DNA from: Opitutaceae bacterium | GTDB lineage: Bacteria; Verrucomicrobiota; Verrucomicrobiia; Opitutales; Opitutaceae | NCBI GenBank assembly: GCA_028688225.1 | Contig: JAQTYQ010000009.1 | Span: forward strand, 1-64,000 | DNA length: 64,000 bases | Reading direction: 5' to 3' | Part shown: positions 1-10,223 of the stretch, one piece after another | Numbering within the stretch: position 1 is the stretch's first letter | How the letters are laid out: each line of letters opens with the position of its first letter | Program-made: the position numbers and the translations under genes | The notes under the pieces: generated by a model | Databases searched by the model: none | Told to the model about the DNA's origin: nothing | The model's input: the letters and a program-made list of their open reading frames with translations, nothing else

Positions 1-65
1 ATCAGCGGCTCCAGCCGCGCCCACAGTTCGTCTGGCAGACGATAACCAAGTCTCTTTTCCCCCAT
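1..65 (-). CDS. IS5-family transposase, N-terminal fragment (runs off window)
   Basis: The frame starts with ATG at 65 and reads MGEKRLGYRLPDELW before running off the left edge after about 21 residues. The 'LPDELWxRLEPL' string is typical of the N-terminus of IS5-group DDE transposases, where it precedes the DUF4096-like region. Only this N-terminus is visible, so whether the gene is intact cannot be judged. It lies directly beside an IS200/IS605 element, so two transposons abut here. Confidence 0.6.
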   Translation of the reverse strand, partial: MGEKRLGYRLPDELWARLEPL

Positions 66-123
66 CCTTCGATCCTCGCTCCTTGCGCTGAAAAATCGAT
101 CGAATTATTATTCGGATAGGCTC
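1..123 (-). mobile_element. IS5-type insertion sequence, one end only
   Basis: The window opens inside an insertion sequence that continues off the left edge. A minus-strand reading frame starts at 65 and the sequence ends near 123 with GAGCCTATCCGAA (read on the minus strand, about 110-123), which looks like a terminal inverted repeat of an IS5-type element. The other end is outside the window, so the pairing of the repeats cannot be tested here. Confidence 0.55.
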
Positions 124-662
124 TTAGTGTCGCCTCCGGGGATGGTGGAAACCCCTCGCCTTCAGGCGAAGAGAAAGTAGACGTGGTCGTGTGCGATTAT
201 ATCGGCTAGGCGCGCACACGAAATTTGACCTGAAGGTCCACCTGATTTGGATTCCGAAATACCGGAAGAAGACGCTGGTGGGGGCGGTGGCGCTTCGTGT
301 GCGCGACGTCATTCGGCAGATAGCGGTCGAGCATGAGTTGACGATTATCAGCGGGAAAGTGGCACGCGACCACGTCCATGTTTTTGTGTCGTACCGCCCC
401 ATCAGGACGTGAGTACGATCGTGCAGTGGTTGAAGGGGATCAGCTCGCGGGTGTTGCTCCAGGAGTTTGAGCACCTGCGCAAGCAGTGTTGGGGGAAGCA
501 CTTTTGGGCCCGTGGGTATCTGGCGGTCAGCTCGGGCAATGTGACCGACGATATGGTGAAAAGGTATATTGAGGAACAGGAGGGAGAGTCCGTGGAGCCC
601 GAAGGTCGATTTCAAATCGACAGCCACTGAACCCCTCGCCTTACAGGCGAGGGTTGTTCAGT
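124..662 (+). mobile_element. IS200/IS605-type element, single gene
   Basis: A stem-loop on each side of one tnpA-like gene gives the arrangement of an IS200/IS605 element. The left structure (about 152-174) contains CCCCTCGCCTTCAGGCGA and the right one (about 631-652) contains CCCTCGCCTTACAGGCGAG. IS200/IS605 elements have no terminal inverted repeats; the transposase recognises such subterminal hairpins. No tnpB follows. Exact ends are uncertain by about 10-20 bp. Confidence 0.7.
191..630 (+). pseudogene. tnpA: IS200/IS605 transposase TnpA with a -1 frameshift
   Basis: The Y1 transposase is split between two overlapping frames (191-412 and 409-630). The first half carries the HUH-type metal-binding motif in 'DHVHVFVSY'. 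The second half has 'QWLKGISSRVLLQEF' and the tyrosine region 'MVKRYIEEQEGE', where Y1 enzymes carry the nucleophilic tyrosine. Reading across the junction, adding one C to the CCCC run near 398-401 restores 'SYRPHQDVSTIVQW', which matches family members well. A single-base deletion in a homopolymer is therefore the likely lesion. Either the element is recently dead or this is a sequencing error. Start chosen at GTG 191. Confidence 0.8.
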
Positions 663-1173
663 AGTTGCGCGCAGCTTGAGCCAACGGCTGGTTTGTTCGC
701 GGTCACTTAAAACCAGCCGCTATGGGTGGTGAGATTGCAACCCGATGCTGCCAGCGCGGTCCCAAGGGCGAGATCAACCAGCTCACGCGGAGGGTCTGCT
801 GCGCGGTCCCTCTCGAAAAACAGCGACGGGGCATCGCCGCTCCAGTTTGCAGCAACGGGCGTCACTGCTCCATCGGTTGGCGTCACGATACCCCTTGGGC
901 TCCGTAGACTTGACTTGGCGTGGGAGGCCTATCGCGTATTTTTCTGCCTACGACGTACACCCGGAGGAAGTAGTAAACGGGTTCGGCATGCGACATTCAG
1001 AAATCGACCGGCATCAGATACCGCCTGCGCATTTTTTGTCCGGCAAATAGACTTAACTACTTAGCAAGACAACTCATGTACATCGGGCGGCGGTTAACAT
1101 AAACTTTACGGCAAGCTCCCCTGCTGTTTGCGGCGGAGCAAGTTTGCGAACCCTAACCCCTAAGAAAGAACCT
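663..1173. other. Intergenic region upstream of the first TonB-dependent receptor
   Basis: About 510 bp with no convincing gene. ORFs 722-907, 726-1064 and 745-1050 overlap in different frames, lack recognisable motifs and are not supported. Near 1098-1112 the string 'AACATAAACT' also occurs about 110 bp upstream of the second receptor (near 6258), so it may be a shared promoter or leader element. Confidence 0.4.
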
Positions 1174-4100
1174 ATGAGCCGTAATACCTTCTTTACGGCG
1201 GGCGTGCTGTGCACGGCTGCCGTGATAAGCTTTGCGATTAGTCCGAGACTGCTCGGCCAAGCCGCTCCGGGTCAGTCTACGACTGACGAAAAAACGGAGA
1301 AGACAGAGAAGACCGAAGAGGTGGTGAAACTCTCACCGTTCATTGTCGAATCCGAGGAAACCGGGGACTACGCTGCCAACAGCACCTTGGCCGGCACACG
1401 GGTGCGGACGGACTTGAAAGACGTGGCCGCCTCCATCAGTGTGGTGACCAAACAGTTTCTCCAAGACACGGCAGTCAGGAACGCCCAGGATCTGCTGGTC
1501 TACACCCCGAGCACGGAAGTGGGCGGTATACGCGGCAACTTCTCCGGGATTGCCGGCCAGAAGGTTCCGAACGAGTCGAAATTGCTCGCCAACCCCAGCA
1601 CCAACAACCGCGTACGCGGGCTGGATGCGGCGGACTCCACCCGCGACTACTTCCTGACCGACATTCCGTGGGACAGCTTCAATACCGGGCGCATTGATTT
1701 GCAGCGCGGACCGAACTCGATCCTGTTCGGCGTGGGCAGCCCGGCAGGCATCATCAATGCCAGCATTAATGATGCGAGTTACAAGACTGCCTACAAGGTC
1801 GAGAACTCTATTGATGAGTATGGCTCATTACGGAATGTGGGCGATTTCAATCAGGTCCTAGTGCCCAATCAGTTGGCGGTGCGGGTCTCGCTGTTGGACG
1901 ACCGGCAAAAATTCCAGCAAAAGCCGGCTTTCCTTGATCAAAGCCGCGTCTACGCGGCCCTGCGTTACGACGCGAAACTCTTCGGCGAAGGCAACCTCAC
2001 GACCATCCGGATTAAGTACGAGGATGGCAGGGTTAATTCCAACTACCCGCGCAGCATCCCGCCGAATGATCGCATCACGCCTTGGTTCGGTGATCCCTAC
2101 AACAAGGCGACGATCGACACCAACAAGTATGGCTTCGGCTCGCTTGCGGCGAACAACCCCGCCGTTACTCTGTGGAAGCCGGGTGGCAATCTCATCTTTC
2201 AGGGTCTGGCCAGCACGGTGGATGTGCGCTCCTGGTACAACGGAGCCAACGCCGCCGGCACCCTGCCGACCTTCAGCAACAATCCAACGACGGTCATGGT
2301 GGGCATGATCAATGCCGGCATCAAAGGCTTGAATAGTCAGGCCTACCGTCCTTTCGCCATCGCGCCCTATTCGATTATGGCGAACGCCACGCTGCCGGGT
2401 GGCTCATTCTACCTGGACAAGGTGCTCACGGACAGCACGGTTTTCAACTTTTTCGACAATCTTCTCGACGGTCCGAACAAGCACGAATGGCAGGACTGGG
2501 ATGCACTTAACATCGATTTGCAACAGTCCTTCTTCAAGAACCGCCTCGCCTTCGACTTCACCTACGACAAGCAGAGCTTCTTGTTAGGTCAGGTGAGTTG
2601 GATGGCCGGCAGCGACTACGGGATCGGCATCGAAGTCAACGAGACGTTTCCGGACGGCAGCGCCAACCCCAACGTGGGCCGGCCTTACGTCACCGGAACC
2701 GACGCGTTTGGCAATGCCAACTTTAAGAGTGATCGGGAAGGCAAACGTGGGATCGTGACCGTCGACCTGAAGTCCGAAGACTACTTCGGAATGAATTGGT
2801 TCAGCTATATCCTTGGGCGTAGCGTCTTCACCGGCTTGGCCGCGGTGGATACGCGGGACACCAAGCAGGTCCAGTGGGCGCAGCACGCCACCACGCCGGA
2901 CCTGATCGACTTACTCGGCCAGGGCGCTCAAGCCTATGCCAACATCGTCGGCACCCGGCAGTATGACTGGCTCTACTACATCGGTCCGAGCCTGAAGACG
3001 GCCGCCTCCGCGCACGGGGCGAATGTCAGTCGCATTCTGTCACCCCTGACCCCGGCCAACAGCACGACCGTCAGGTATTTCAATTCCAGGTGGGCCGTGT
3101 CCACCGATCCCACACAAGCCGGCTATGTGAATCCGACCGCGTCTTACAGCTACTTTAATAATAATGACGCCAACCCCCGGAATGATGTGGGCGTGCAGAC
3201 CGACAATCCCGCCAACTACGCGGGCTGGACCAATGGCGGGGTCACCTGGCTCAGCGCCTCCAATCCGGCGGACTTCCCCAGCCTGGTCACCGGCGGACAG
3301 AGGGACACCTTCAAGGACGATTCCCGGGGCTTCACCTGGCAGGGCTACCTGCTGGGCGGCGACTTGGTTCCCACCTTCGGCTGGCGCAAGGACACCGTCA
3401 CCTATCGCGCGGCGGCCGCCCAGGTGAATTCCGCCACGGGCATCGCTCCGCTGGAATACGACCTCGATCCCGCGACCGCCCGTCAGGCGACCGGTCAGAG
3501 CCGCAATTGGAGCGGTGTTTATCACCTGCCTGCCAAGCTTACGTCCAAGCTGCCCTGGAATACGCAGCTCAGCGTCTTCTACAATGAGTCGAGCAACTTC
3601 AAGGCGGACGCGCCTCGCCGCAATTTGATCGGCGACCTCATTGCCAACCCCCAAGGCAAGACTCGCGAAAAGGGTTTCGTCATTTCCACGCTGGACGACC
3701 GGGTCACCCTGCGCGCGACCTGGTTTGAGACCAGGGTGGCCAACGCCACCCTCGCCGCCGGCGGCGGCGCCATCTTCGGCCCCAACGCCTATCAATTGCA
3801 CCGTCTCTAGGCCATGGGCCTAATAAACGCCTCCATGGTGCAGGATACGATGAACGGCAACGGGGGGTTTTTTTCCACTGGGAATATCTGGCCGGGTGAC
3901 TACTTATCGTCCGCGGGGTTTACTAACTTCGCCTACGCCGATGGCGTTCCCGGTGTCCAGCCGGGCGACGACCTCACGAACACCAGTCCGACCTCCGCCT
4001 ACCAGACCGCCCAGCAGACGATCGACATGAGAAAAATGGTCACCGCTTGGCTCAACATGCCGGCGTTCATGAACAAGCAGTATTACCAGTACTGGAACAC

Positions 4101-4905
4101 GCAAATTCCGATCGACCCCAGCCTAGCGAAAGCGAGCGGGGTGCTGCGCGACGCCTTTGGCGCCGCCGTGGGCGCCACGGACGCCACCACTTCGTTCTTA
4201 AATGCTCTGATCCCCACGCTGGGCATCCCCCCGGCCCTGCCGGTCACGACCATGGACACCTTCGCGAAAGGTCAGGAATTTGAGGTCTACATGCGCTTGA
4301 AACAGAACTGGAATGTCAGCCTGAACTACGTGCGTACCGAGGCTACCCGCGACAACATCGACGGGGCCACCGTCGCCGCGATGAACGAAATGAACACCTT
4401 CTACAGCGGCGACGCTGGCTTCATGCGCCAGTTTGGCCTGACGGGCGCGAGCAACATGTTTAAGAACATCTGGCGGGACTCCCTCTGGCTGCCCTACCAG
4501 GTGCTCTTGTCCTCGCAGGGACAGTCTGCCCCCGAGGTATCGCCGTGGAGACTCAACGGCGTCACGACCTACACCTTCGACCATGGCCGCCTGAAGGGGC
4601 TCTTCGTCGGCGGTGCGGCCCGGTTGGAGGCAGGACGCATCGAAGGCTACCGGTACAGCAGCGATTTGGGTTTCCTCGATGTCAGCAAGCCGCTGATGGG
4701 TCCGAACGACGAGCATTTCGACATGTGGGTCGGTTACCAGCGCAAGTTGACCCACAACGTCAACTGGCGCATCCAGCTCAACCTGCGCAATGTCGGCGAA
4801 AAGACCCGGCTGGTCCCGTCTTACTACGAGCCCGATGGCTCGCTGGCCTTGGCCCGCATCCAGCAGGGTATGGAGTGGCAGTTTAGCAATACATTTGAGT
4901 TCTAA
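1174..4905 (+). pseudogene. TonB-dependent receptor interrupted by an in-frame amber codon
   Basis: Outer-membrane active-transport receptor, energised by TonB-ExbBD, substrate unknown. The start is ATG 1174 (MSRNTFFTAG...), followed by a signal peptide to about residue 32, a TonB-box-like 'VVKLSPFIVES', a plug domain ('GTRVRTDLKDVAASISVVTK', 'DIPWDSFNTGRIDLQRGPNS') and a long barrel ending in 'NTFEF', the expected C-terminal phenylalanine signature. A TAG at 3808-3810 (codon 879 of 1244) breaks the barrel, and the same frame then continues to 4905. The paralogue at 6370-10065 is open at this point. Unless the stop is read through, the product would lack about 365 C-terminal residues including the last strand, so it should not assemble. 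The ORF track lists the halves as two genes. Confidence 0.85.
4552..4787 (+). repeat. Near-identical tract shared with the second receptor (copy 1)
   Basis: This 236-bp stretch matches 9712-9947 at all but one base (GTG GGT versus GTG GAT near 4730), at a constant offset of 5160. Sequence on both sides of the tract differs at many synonymous sites. It encodes barrel residues close to the C-terminus. Confidence 0.85.
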
Positions 4906-4925
4906 ATCGCAACTTGCCTGATAGC

Positions 4926-4964
4926 AGAAGTCCGATGGCAGATGCCATCGGACTTCTCGTTTTA
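4926..4964 (+). terminator. Intrinsic terminator after the first receptor
   Basis: A 14-bp perfect stem (AGAAGTCCGATGGC pairing with its complement) with a short loop is followed by CGTTTTAT. It starts 20 bp after the receptor stop codon and is a textbook rho-independent terminator. Confidence 0.85.
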
Positions 4965-5103
4965 TATCACTGAGATATGACATTCTCTCTGTGTTATACG
5001 TTGGGCAGGGACGATCAACCGGTAGTGTCCATCAAGGGAGCTGTTGCCCAAATCGCCGCACCGATTGGACGGAAAACAGCGCGGTGCGTCTGACACGGGC
5101 AAC

Positions 5104-5332
5104 ATGATGGGCGTTCACGAGGGACAAAAGGAATTGTTCAGTTACCAAGTGGATTTGGATCGGCGCGTGCGGCGGGACAACCCGCTGCGGGCGATCCGCG
5201 AGCAAATCGACTTCGCCTGGGTACGCGCCGAGGTCGCGCACCACTATGTGCTACAACGGCAACGAGTCGGTCGATCCGACCGTCATCCTCAAACTTGGGA
5301 TTACCCTCGATTTGTGGACTTGGGCGCAGTGG
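5104..5332 (+). pseudogene. IS1182-type transposase remnant, N-terminal part
   Basis: The first frame reads 'FSYQVDLDRRVRRDNPLRAI'. A one-base insertion near 5248 then shifts reading to 'CYNGNESVDPTVILKL'. Together these match the N-terminus of IS1182/DUF772 transposases (the 'LDxRVPxDHPLRxI' and 'GxxSVDPxxxLKL' motifs). Homology stops at about 5296, where the sequence runs into an opposite-strand IS3 fragment. This is dead transposon debris. Confidence 0.7.
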
Positions 5333-5335
5333 GTT

Positions 5336-5527
5336 TCAGTTGGTTTGGTTTTCGAAGTCAACCGGTGAGAGATGGCCGATCGAAGAATGGCGGCGGCGGA
5401 GGTTGTAGAAGGCCTCGATCCACTCGAAGGTGGTCTGGCGGGCCGCGGCGTGGTCGGCGAAGCGGTGGCGGTAGGTGTGCTCGAGTTTGAGGGTTGAGAA
5501 GAAGGACTCGGCCGGGGCGTTGGCGCT
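5336..5527 (-). pseudogene. IS3-family OrfB transposase, C-terminal fragment
   Basis: The minus frame ends with 'NAPAESFFSTLKLEH', 'FEWIEAFYNLRRRHSSIG' and 'LSPVDFE', the C-terminal part of the rve integrase core of IS3 OrfB proteins, including the last catalytic glutamate in 'APAESFF'. Homology is lost upstream of this, so the first two thirds of the protein are missing. A relic, not a functional gene. Confidence 0.75.
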
Positions 5528-5609
5528 CGGTTCAAAGCGGAGCTTCCCACCCGCCGGCATGATCCGGTTCTGCGGATCGGGGTCATGGGATGGGTCCGTG
5601 GCCGCCGGG

Positions 5610-5960
5610 GGCGGCGGGGCCGGGCTGGTCCGGTGCTTGGCGGGCGCGAGCGTAACTGACCGCCGCGTGCCGGCGCGCGTTGGCCGGCACCTTCGTGCCG
5701 TCAATGGCCACCGTGATGGCCCCGACCTGCAGCACCCGGCCGCGGGCGGCCAGTTCCAACCCCGGAGCGAAGCGGCGGCTCCGCAGTTCCCGATGCTGCC
5801 GCCGACACGAGCCGATCGGGTCGTGATCGGGGGGCGGATCGCCGCAGCGCAGCCGCCCCGCCACGTTCTCATCGGTCGTTGGTTCGAGGCGCCGACGGCC
5901 AAACACCCCCGGCGCAGAGCGGTCGCTGAGCCGCCCGAGCATCATCGCCGGCGCTCTGCT
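5610..5960 (-). pseudogene. IS1182-type transposase remnant, internal part
   Basis: The minus frame contains 'GVFGRRRLEPTTDENVAG', 'PDHDPIGSCRRQ' and 'AITVAIDGTKVPANA', which correspond to the 'GxxSSRxIERAxYExVA', 'PDHDTIxxFRR' and 'xDGTKxxANASKH' blocks of IS1182/DUF772 transposases. Several conserved residues have drifted and both ends are missing. It is antisense to the N-terminal fragment at 5104-5332, so the two may derive from different copies or from an inversion. Confidence 0.6.
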
Positions 5961-6369
5961 GGCCAGCAGAACAGGCGGGCAGGCCTCCCTGACGCATCCC
6001 CGGCGCCAAAGTTCAATCCTTCCCCGCTGCATCGGAAGAAAACTCGCCGTGCTGCACCAAACGGCGTCCGCCGTTGGTTTAGGAGCCTGGAGGGCGAAGC
6101 CCGACTGGCTCCTAGGGCGCAGTCCGGGCCCAGCCGGAGGATTGGGCTCCACCTCAACGCCCCGCGGACGATGCGAGCCGGATGATAGTCAGGCCGGGCT
6201 GGCGGCGGCGCGGCGCGTGTTGTGCGTTCGGCTAATGGTTTTAATTACCAGGCAAATAAACATAAACTCATTATTGACATCAGGCATCTGGCACCGCAGG
6301 TTCATGGCCGTATCGCTCAGCCATTTTATGGTGGGCATTACACCTAACCCCCCAACCCAAGAAAAACCT

Positions 6370-9300
6370 ATGAGCCGTAAATTTTTTACGGCGGGCGTGC
6401 TGTGCACGGCTGCCGTGATGAGTTTTGCGATTGGGCCGAAGCTGTTCGGCCAGGCTGCCCCCGAGCAGCCCACAACCGACGAGAAGACCGAAGAGGTGGT
6501 GAAACTCTCGCCGTTCGTCGTCGAATCCACCGAAGGTGAGAACACCTACACCGCGGAAAGCACGCTGGCCGGCACGCGGGTGCGCACCGACCTCAAGGAT
6601 GTGGCCGCCTCCATCAGCGTGGTGACCAAGCAGTTCCTTCAAGACACGGCGGTCAGGAATGCCCAGGATCTGCTGGTCTATACGCCCAGCACCGAGGTGG
6701 CGGGCATCGGCGGTAATTTCTCCGGATCGGCTGGACTAAAGACCTATAACGAATCGAGCAAGTTGGTCAATCCGGACACGAACAACCGCGTGCGCGGCCT
6801 GGATGCGGCAGACATGACGCGCGACTACTTCCTGACGGACATTCCGTGGGACAGTTTCAACGTGGGCCGCATCGACCTGCAGCGCGGGCCGAACTCCATT
6901 CTGTTCGGCGTTGGCAGCCCGGCCGGCATCATCAATGCCAGCATCACCGGTGCGAGTTACAAAACCACTTATAAAATCGAGAATGCCATCGATCAGTATG
7001 GTTCCTTCCGCAGCATGGGCGATTTCAACTATGTTCTATTGCCCAATCAGTTAGCGATACGTGTCTCGCTGTTGAACGACCAGGCGAAGTACCAGCAAAA
7101 GCCGGCTTTCAACAATCAGAACCGCGTCTATGCCGCTCTGCGCTACGATCCGCAGCTTTTGGGTGAGCACAACCGCACGACCATTAATGTGAAGTTCGAA
7201 AATGGCACGGTCAAATCCAACAATCCGCGCATTCTGCCGCCGCTCGACTTGGTCACGCCGTGGTTCAGCAGTCCCTACGACAAACAGACGATCAACACCT
7301 ATACTCCAGGGAAGGGTTCCCTTTCAAACGATCCGGTGGTCGCCTTGTATGCGCTGGGTGGCGACTTTGCCTTCCAGGGGCGTGGAGGCGGGGTTGATGT
7401 CAAGTCTTATTACAACGGTGTCGCCTCGGGTGTGACCCCGGTGGCGAGCAATGCGCCGACCAGTGTCATCGTGGGCATGATCAACGCTGGAATTGCCGGC
7501 CTGAATAACCAGGCCTATCGCCCCCTGAGCGTGCCGGTATATGCCGCTTACGCGCTGCGGAATCTTGAGGGTGGCTCTTTCTACGTGGACAAGGTGCTGA
7601 CGGATTCGACGGTCTTCAATTTCTACGATAATCTGCTCGACGGCCCCAACAAGCGGGAATGGCAGAATTGGAACGCCTTGAATGTCGACCTCACGCAGAC
7701 CTTCTTCGACGATCGTCTGGCCATCGATTTAACCTATGATCGTCAGATTTACAACTCGGGGCAGATTTCCTGGCTCACCGGCACCTACTACGCCATCGGC
7801 GTCGAGGTTAACGAGACGATGGCAGATGGGACCGCCAACCCCAATGTGGGACGCCCCTACGTGGCCAGTTCCGATTCGTCCGGCAACAATTCCTATAACA
7901 GCGTTCGGGAGAACAAGCGGGCCATTGTCACGGCCGATCTGCGATCCGAGGATTATCTGGGCAAGAATTGGCTGAGTTACATCCTGGGCCGGAGCGTTCT
8001 CACCGGGTTGGCGAACCAGGAGAACAAGCAAACGCAGTATGTCTTCTGGGCCCAGCATGCCACGACCCCGGATATCATCAACATCTTCGGCTATGAGGGG
8101 ACGCAGGCGGCTGCGACGGTGAACGACCTCGCCACCACCCGGCAATACGAGTGGCTCTATTACCTCGGGTCCAGCCTGAGCAGCAAGAGTTCGGCGGCGG
8201 GGGCCAATCTCTCGCGGATCCAAATGAAGCTCGATCCGGGCGCCAGCACTGCTGTCAAGTATTTCAATACTACTTGGAATAAGGGCACTACGGTTGATCA
8301 AAACGCCGCGTACAGCTATGTCGATTACAACACCGGCTTGACCGTGACCGACTCCTTTCAATATGCCAACCCCGCCAACTACGTCGGTTGGACGCAAGGC
8401 GGGGTCAATTGGCTGAGTGCCGACAATCCGGCGGATTTCCCCAGCTTGGTGACAGGCGGCGAGCGGACGAAATACCAGGATCGCTCCCAAGGCTTCACCT
8501 GGCAGGGCTACCTGCTGGATGGCGATCTGGCGGTCACGTTTGGCTGGCGCAAAGACACGGTCAGCAATTACCAAAACACCGCGCCGAAAAACTCGCTCAC
8601 GGGTGTCTCCGCGCTAACTTACGATCTCAATCCGACCAGCCTCCGTGTGGCGACCGGCCAGAGCCGGAATTGGAGCGGTGTTTTCCACCTGCCCAAGAAA
8701 TTGACCTCCAAGCTGCCGTGGGGCACGACCATCAGCCTGCTCTATAACGATTCGAGCAACTTCAAGGCCGATGCACCGCGCCGCAATCTCGTGGGTGCCA
8801 TCATTCCCAATCCGCAAGGGAAAACGCGGGAAAAGGGCTTCATGATCACCACCTTGAATGACCGCCTCAGCTTGCGGGCCACTTGGTACAAGACCGTGGT
8901 GAGCAATGCGACCCTTGCCTCGGGTTCGACCGCGATTTTTGGCAGCGGTGGCTATCTCATGTATCAACTCCAGGAATTGGCCTATATCATGGCGGCCATG
9001 GTCCAGGACGCCCAGAACGGCATCTCCGACGGCGCGCAGCCCTATGGTCTTGATCAATATTTCGCCGACCAGGGGTGGACGAATTATGCCTACAAGGATA
9101 ATGTTTCCGGTGTGCACTATTATGACAATTTTACCAATACGAGCGCGAGCTCCGCATACCAGACCGCAGCGCAGACCATCAATGCGAAGAAGGCAGTGCA
9201 AGCGTGGCTGAATACACCGGCCATCATGACCAAGGACTTCTACGCCTACTGGAACAGTCCGATTCCCTTCGATCCGTCCCTGGCCAAGGCCAGCGGAAAT

Positions 9301-10065
9301 CTCCACGATGCATTTGGTACAGCCGGATTTCCTACGGCCAGCCCCTTGAGCGATTTCTATAGCTTGGTTGGCGTATTGAGTCCTTCTGGCAGCAACCTGC
9401 CGGTCACCACGGTAGATACGCTCGCGGAAGGTCAGGAGTACGAACTCGCGTTCAAGCCGCTCAAGAACTGGAACGTGTCTGTGAACTACGTCCGGACCCA
9501 CGCCACGCGGACGAATCTAGACTCTACCACGCGCGCTTATATGGAAGAGTTCAATACTTTCTACAGCGGCGACGCGGGACTATTGCGTATGTGGGGCCAA
9601 CAGTCATCGGTCTTCCTGGTAAGTAACCTATGGATGAATAACCTCTGGTTGCCCTACCAGGTTGCCCTTGCTTCCCAAGGACAGTCCGCCCCCGAGGTGT
9701 CGCCGTGGCGGCTCAACGGCGTCACGACCTACACCTTCGACCATGGCCGCCTGAAGGGGCTCTTCGTCGGCGGTGCGGCCCGGTTGGAGGCAGGACGCAT
9801 CGAAGGCTACCGGTACAGCAGCGATTTGGGTTTCCTCGATGTCAGCAAGCCGCTGATGGGTCCGAACGACGAGCATTTCGACATGTGGATCGGTTACCAG
9901 CGCAAGTTGACCCACAACGTCAACTGGCGCATCCAGCTCAACCTGCGTAATGTCGGTGAAAAAACGCGGTTGGTTCCGGCCTACTATGAGCCCGATGGCT
10001 CGCTGGCCCTCGCCCGCATCCAGCAGGGCATGGAGTGGCAGTTCACCAACACGTTTGAGTTCTGA
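6370..10065 (+). CDS. TonB-dependent receptor
   Basis: Intact 1231-residue outer-membrane receptor, paralogous to the broken gene upstream. Start at ATG 6370 (MSRKFFTAGVLCT), which aligns with the paralogue start; the longer frame from 6049 is IS debris. A signal peptide runs to about residue 29, followed by 'VVKLSPFVVES' (TonB-box-like), the plug with 'GTRVRTDLKDVAASISVVTK' and 'FLTDIPWDSFNVGRIDLQRG', then a very long barrel ending 'QFTNTFEF'. It is longer than typical receptors (700-1000 residues), as usual for verrucomicrobial members. The substrate is unknown; neighbouring peptidase-like hydrolases and a GH2 enzyme hint at peptide or glycan uptake. An intrinsic terminator follows at 10148, so it is probably transcribed alone. 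Confidence 0.92.
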   Translation: MSRKFFTAGVLCTAAVMSFAIGPKLFGQAAPEQPTTDEKTEEVVKLSPFVVESTEGENTYTAESTLAGTRVRTDLKDVAASISVVTKQFLQDTAVRNAQDLLVYTPSTEVAGIGGNFSGSAGLKTYNESSKLVNPDTNNRVRGLDAADMTRDYFLTDIPWDSFNVGRIDLQRGPNSILFGVGSPAGIINASITGASYKTTYKIENAIDQYGSFRSMGDFNYVLLPNQLAIRVSLLNDQAKYQQKPAFNNQNRVYAALRYDPQLLGEHNRTTINVKFENGTVKSNNPRILPPLDLVTPWFSSPYDKQTINTYTPGKGSLSNDPVVALYALGGDFAFQGRGGGVDVKSYYNGVASGVTPVASNAPTSVIVGMINAGIAGLNNQAYRPLSVPVYAAYALRNLEGGSFYVDKVLTDSTVFNFYDNLLDGPNKREWQNWNALNVDLTQTFFDDRLAIDLTYDRQIYNSGQISWLTGTYYAIGVEVNETMADGTANPNVGRPYVASSDSSGNNSYNSVRENKRAIVTADLRSEDYLGKNWLSYILGRSVLTGLANQENKQTQYVFWAQHATTPDIINIFGYEGTQAAATVNDLATTRQYEWLYYLGSSLSSKSSAAGANLSRIQMKLDPGASTAVKYFNTTWNKGTTVDQNAAYSYVDYNTGLTVTDSFQYANPANYVGWTQGGVNWLSADNPADFPSLVTGGERTKYQDRSQGFTWQGYLLDGDLAVTFGWRKDTVSNYQNTAPKNSLTGVSALTYDLNPTSLRVATGQSRNWSGVFHLPKKLTSKLPWGTTISLLYNDSSNFKADAPRRNLVGAIIPNPQGKTREKGFMITTLNDRLSLRATWYKTVVSNATLASGSTAIFGSGGYLMYQLQELAYIMAAMVQDAQNGISDGAQPYGLDQYFADQGWTNYAYKDNVSGVHYYDNFTNTSASSAYQTAAQTINAKKAVQAWLNTPAIMTKDFYAYWNSPIPFDPSLAKASGNLHDAFGTAGFPTASPLSDFYSLVGVLSPSGSNLPVTTVDTLAEGQEYELAFKPLKNWNVSVNYVRTHATRTNLDSTTRAYMEEFNTFYSGDAGLLRMWGQQSSVFLVSNLWMNNLWLPYQVALASQGQSAPEVSPWRLNGVTTYTFDHGRLKGLFVGGAARLEAGRIEGYRYSSDLGFLDVSKPLMGPNDEHFDMWIGYQRKLTHNVNWRIQLNLRNVGEKTRLVPAYYEPDGSLALARIQQGMEWQFTNTFEF
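9712..9947 (+). repeat. Near-identical tract shared with the first receptor (copy 2)
   Basis: Counterpart of 4552-4787: 235 of 236 bases agree, far above the similarity of the flanking barrel sequence. Consistent with recent gene conversion or recombination between the tandem receptor genes. Confidence 0.85.
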
Positions 10066-10147
10066 TCCGCAGATTGCCTGAAACAGGCCAACTTCCGCTC
10101 CGGCGGTGAAAGCCGCCGGAGTGAAGTCGGTCGTGTGGTCTAGGTTC

Positions 10148-10181
10148 AAGCCCCTGTCCGTGCGGCAGGGGCTTCTTCTTT
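10148..10181 (+). terminator. Intrinsic terminator after the second receptor
   Basis: AAGCCCCTG and CAGGGGCTT form a 9-bp stem around a 9-base loop and are followed by CTTCTTT. It lies 83 bp after the receptor stop. A second GC-rich hairpin (CTCCGGCGG...CCGCCGGAG, 10096-10120) precedes it without a T-tract. Confidence 0.8.
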
Positions 10182-10223
10182 GATGCGTGCGGCAGGGAGC
10201 ATCTTCTCAAGGATCGATGCGGT

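Larger units (their letters stand above)
4965..6369. other. Insertion-sequence graveyard between the two receptors
   Basis: About 1.4 kb made of at least three transposase fragments in both orientations plus short palindromes, for example TAGGAGCC...GGCTCCTA at 6080-6114. No intact gene is supported. The ORF track extends the second receptor back to 6049, but the sequence before 6370 has no receptor or signal-peptide character. TTGACATCAGG near 6276 could be part of a receptor promoter, but a matching -10 box is not obvious. Confidence 0.6.

Noticed and set aside
726-1064. ORFs upstream of the first receptor
   Set aside because: Three overlapping frames without motifs, start context or conserved look.
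6049-6369. N-terminal extension of the second receptor in the ORF track
   Set aside because: The extension is IS debris; ATG 6370 aligns with the paralogue start and begins a signal peptide.
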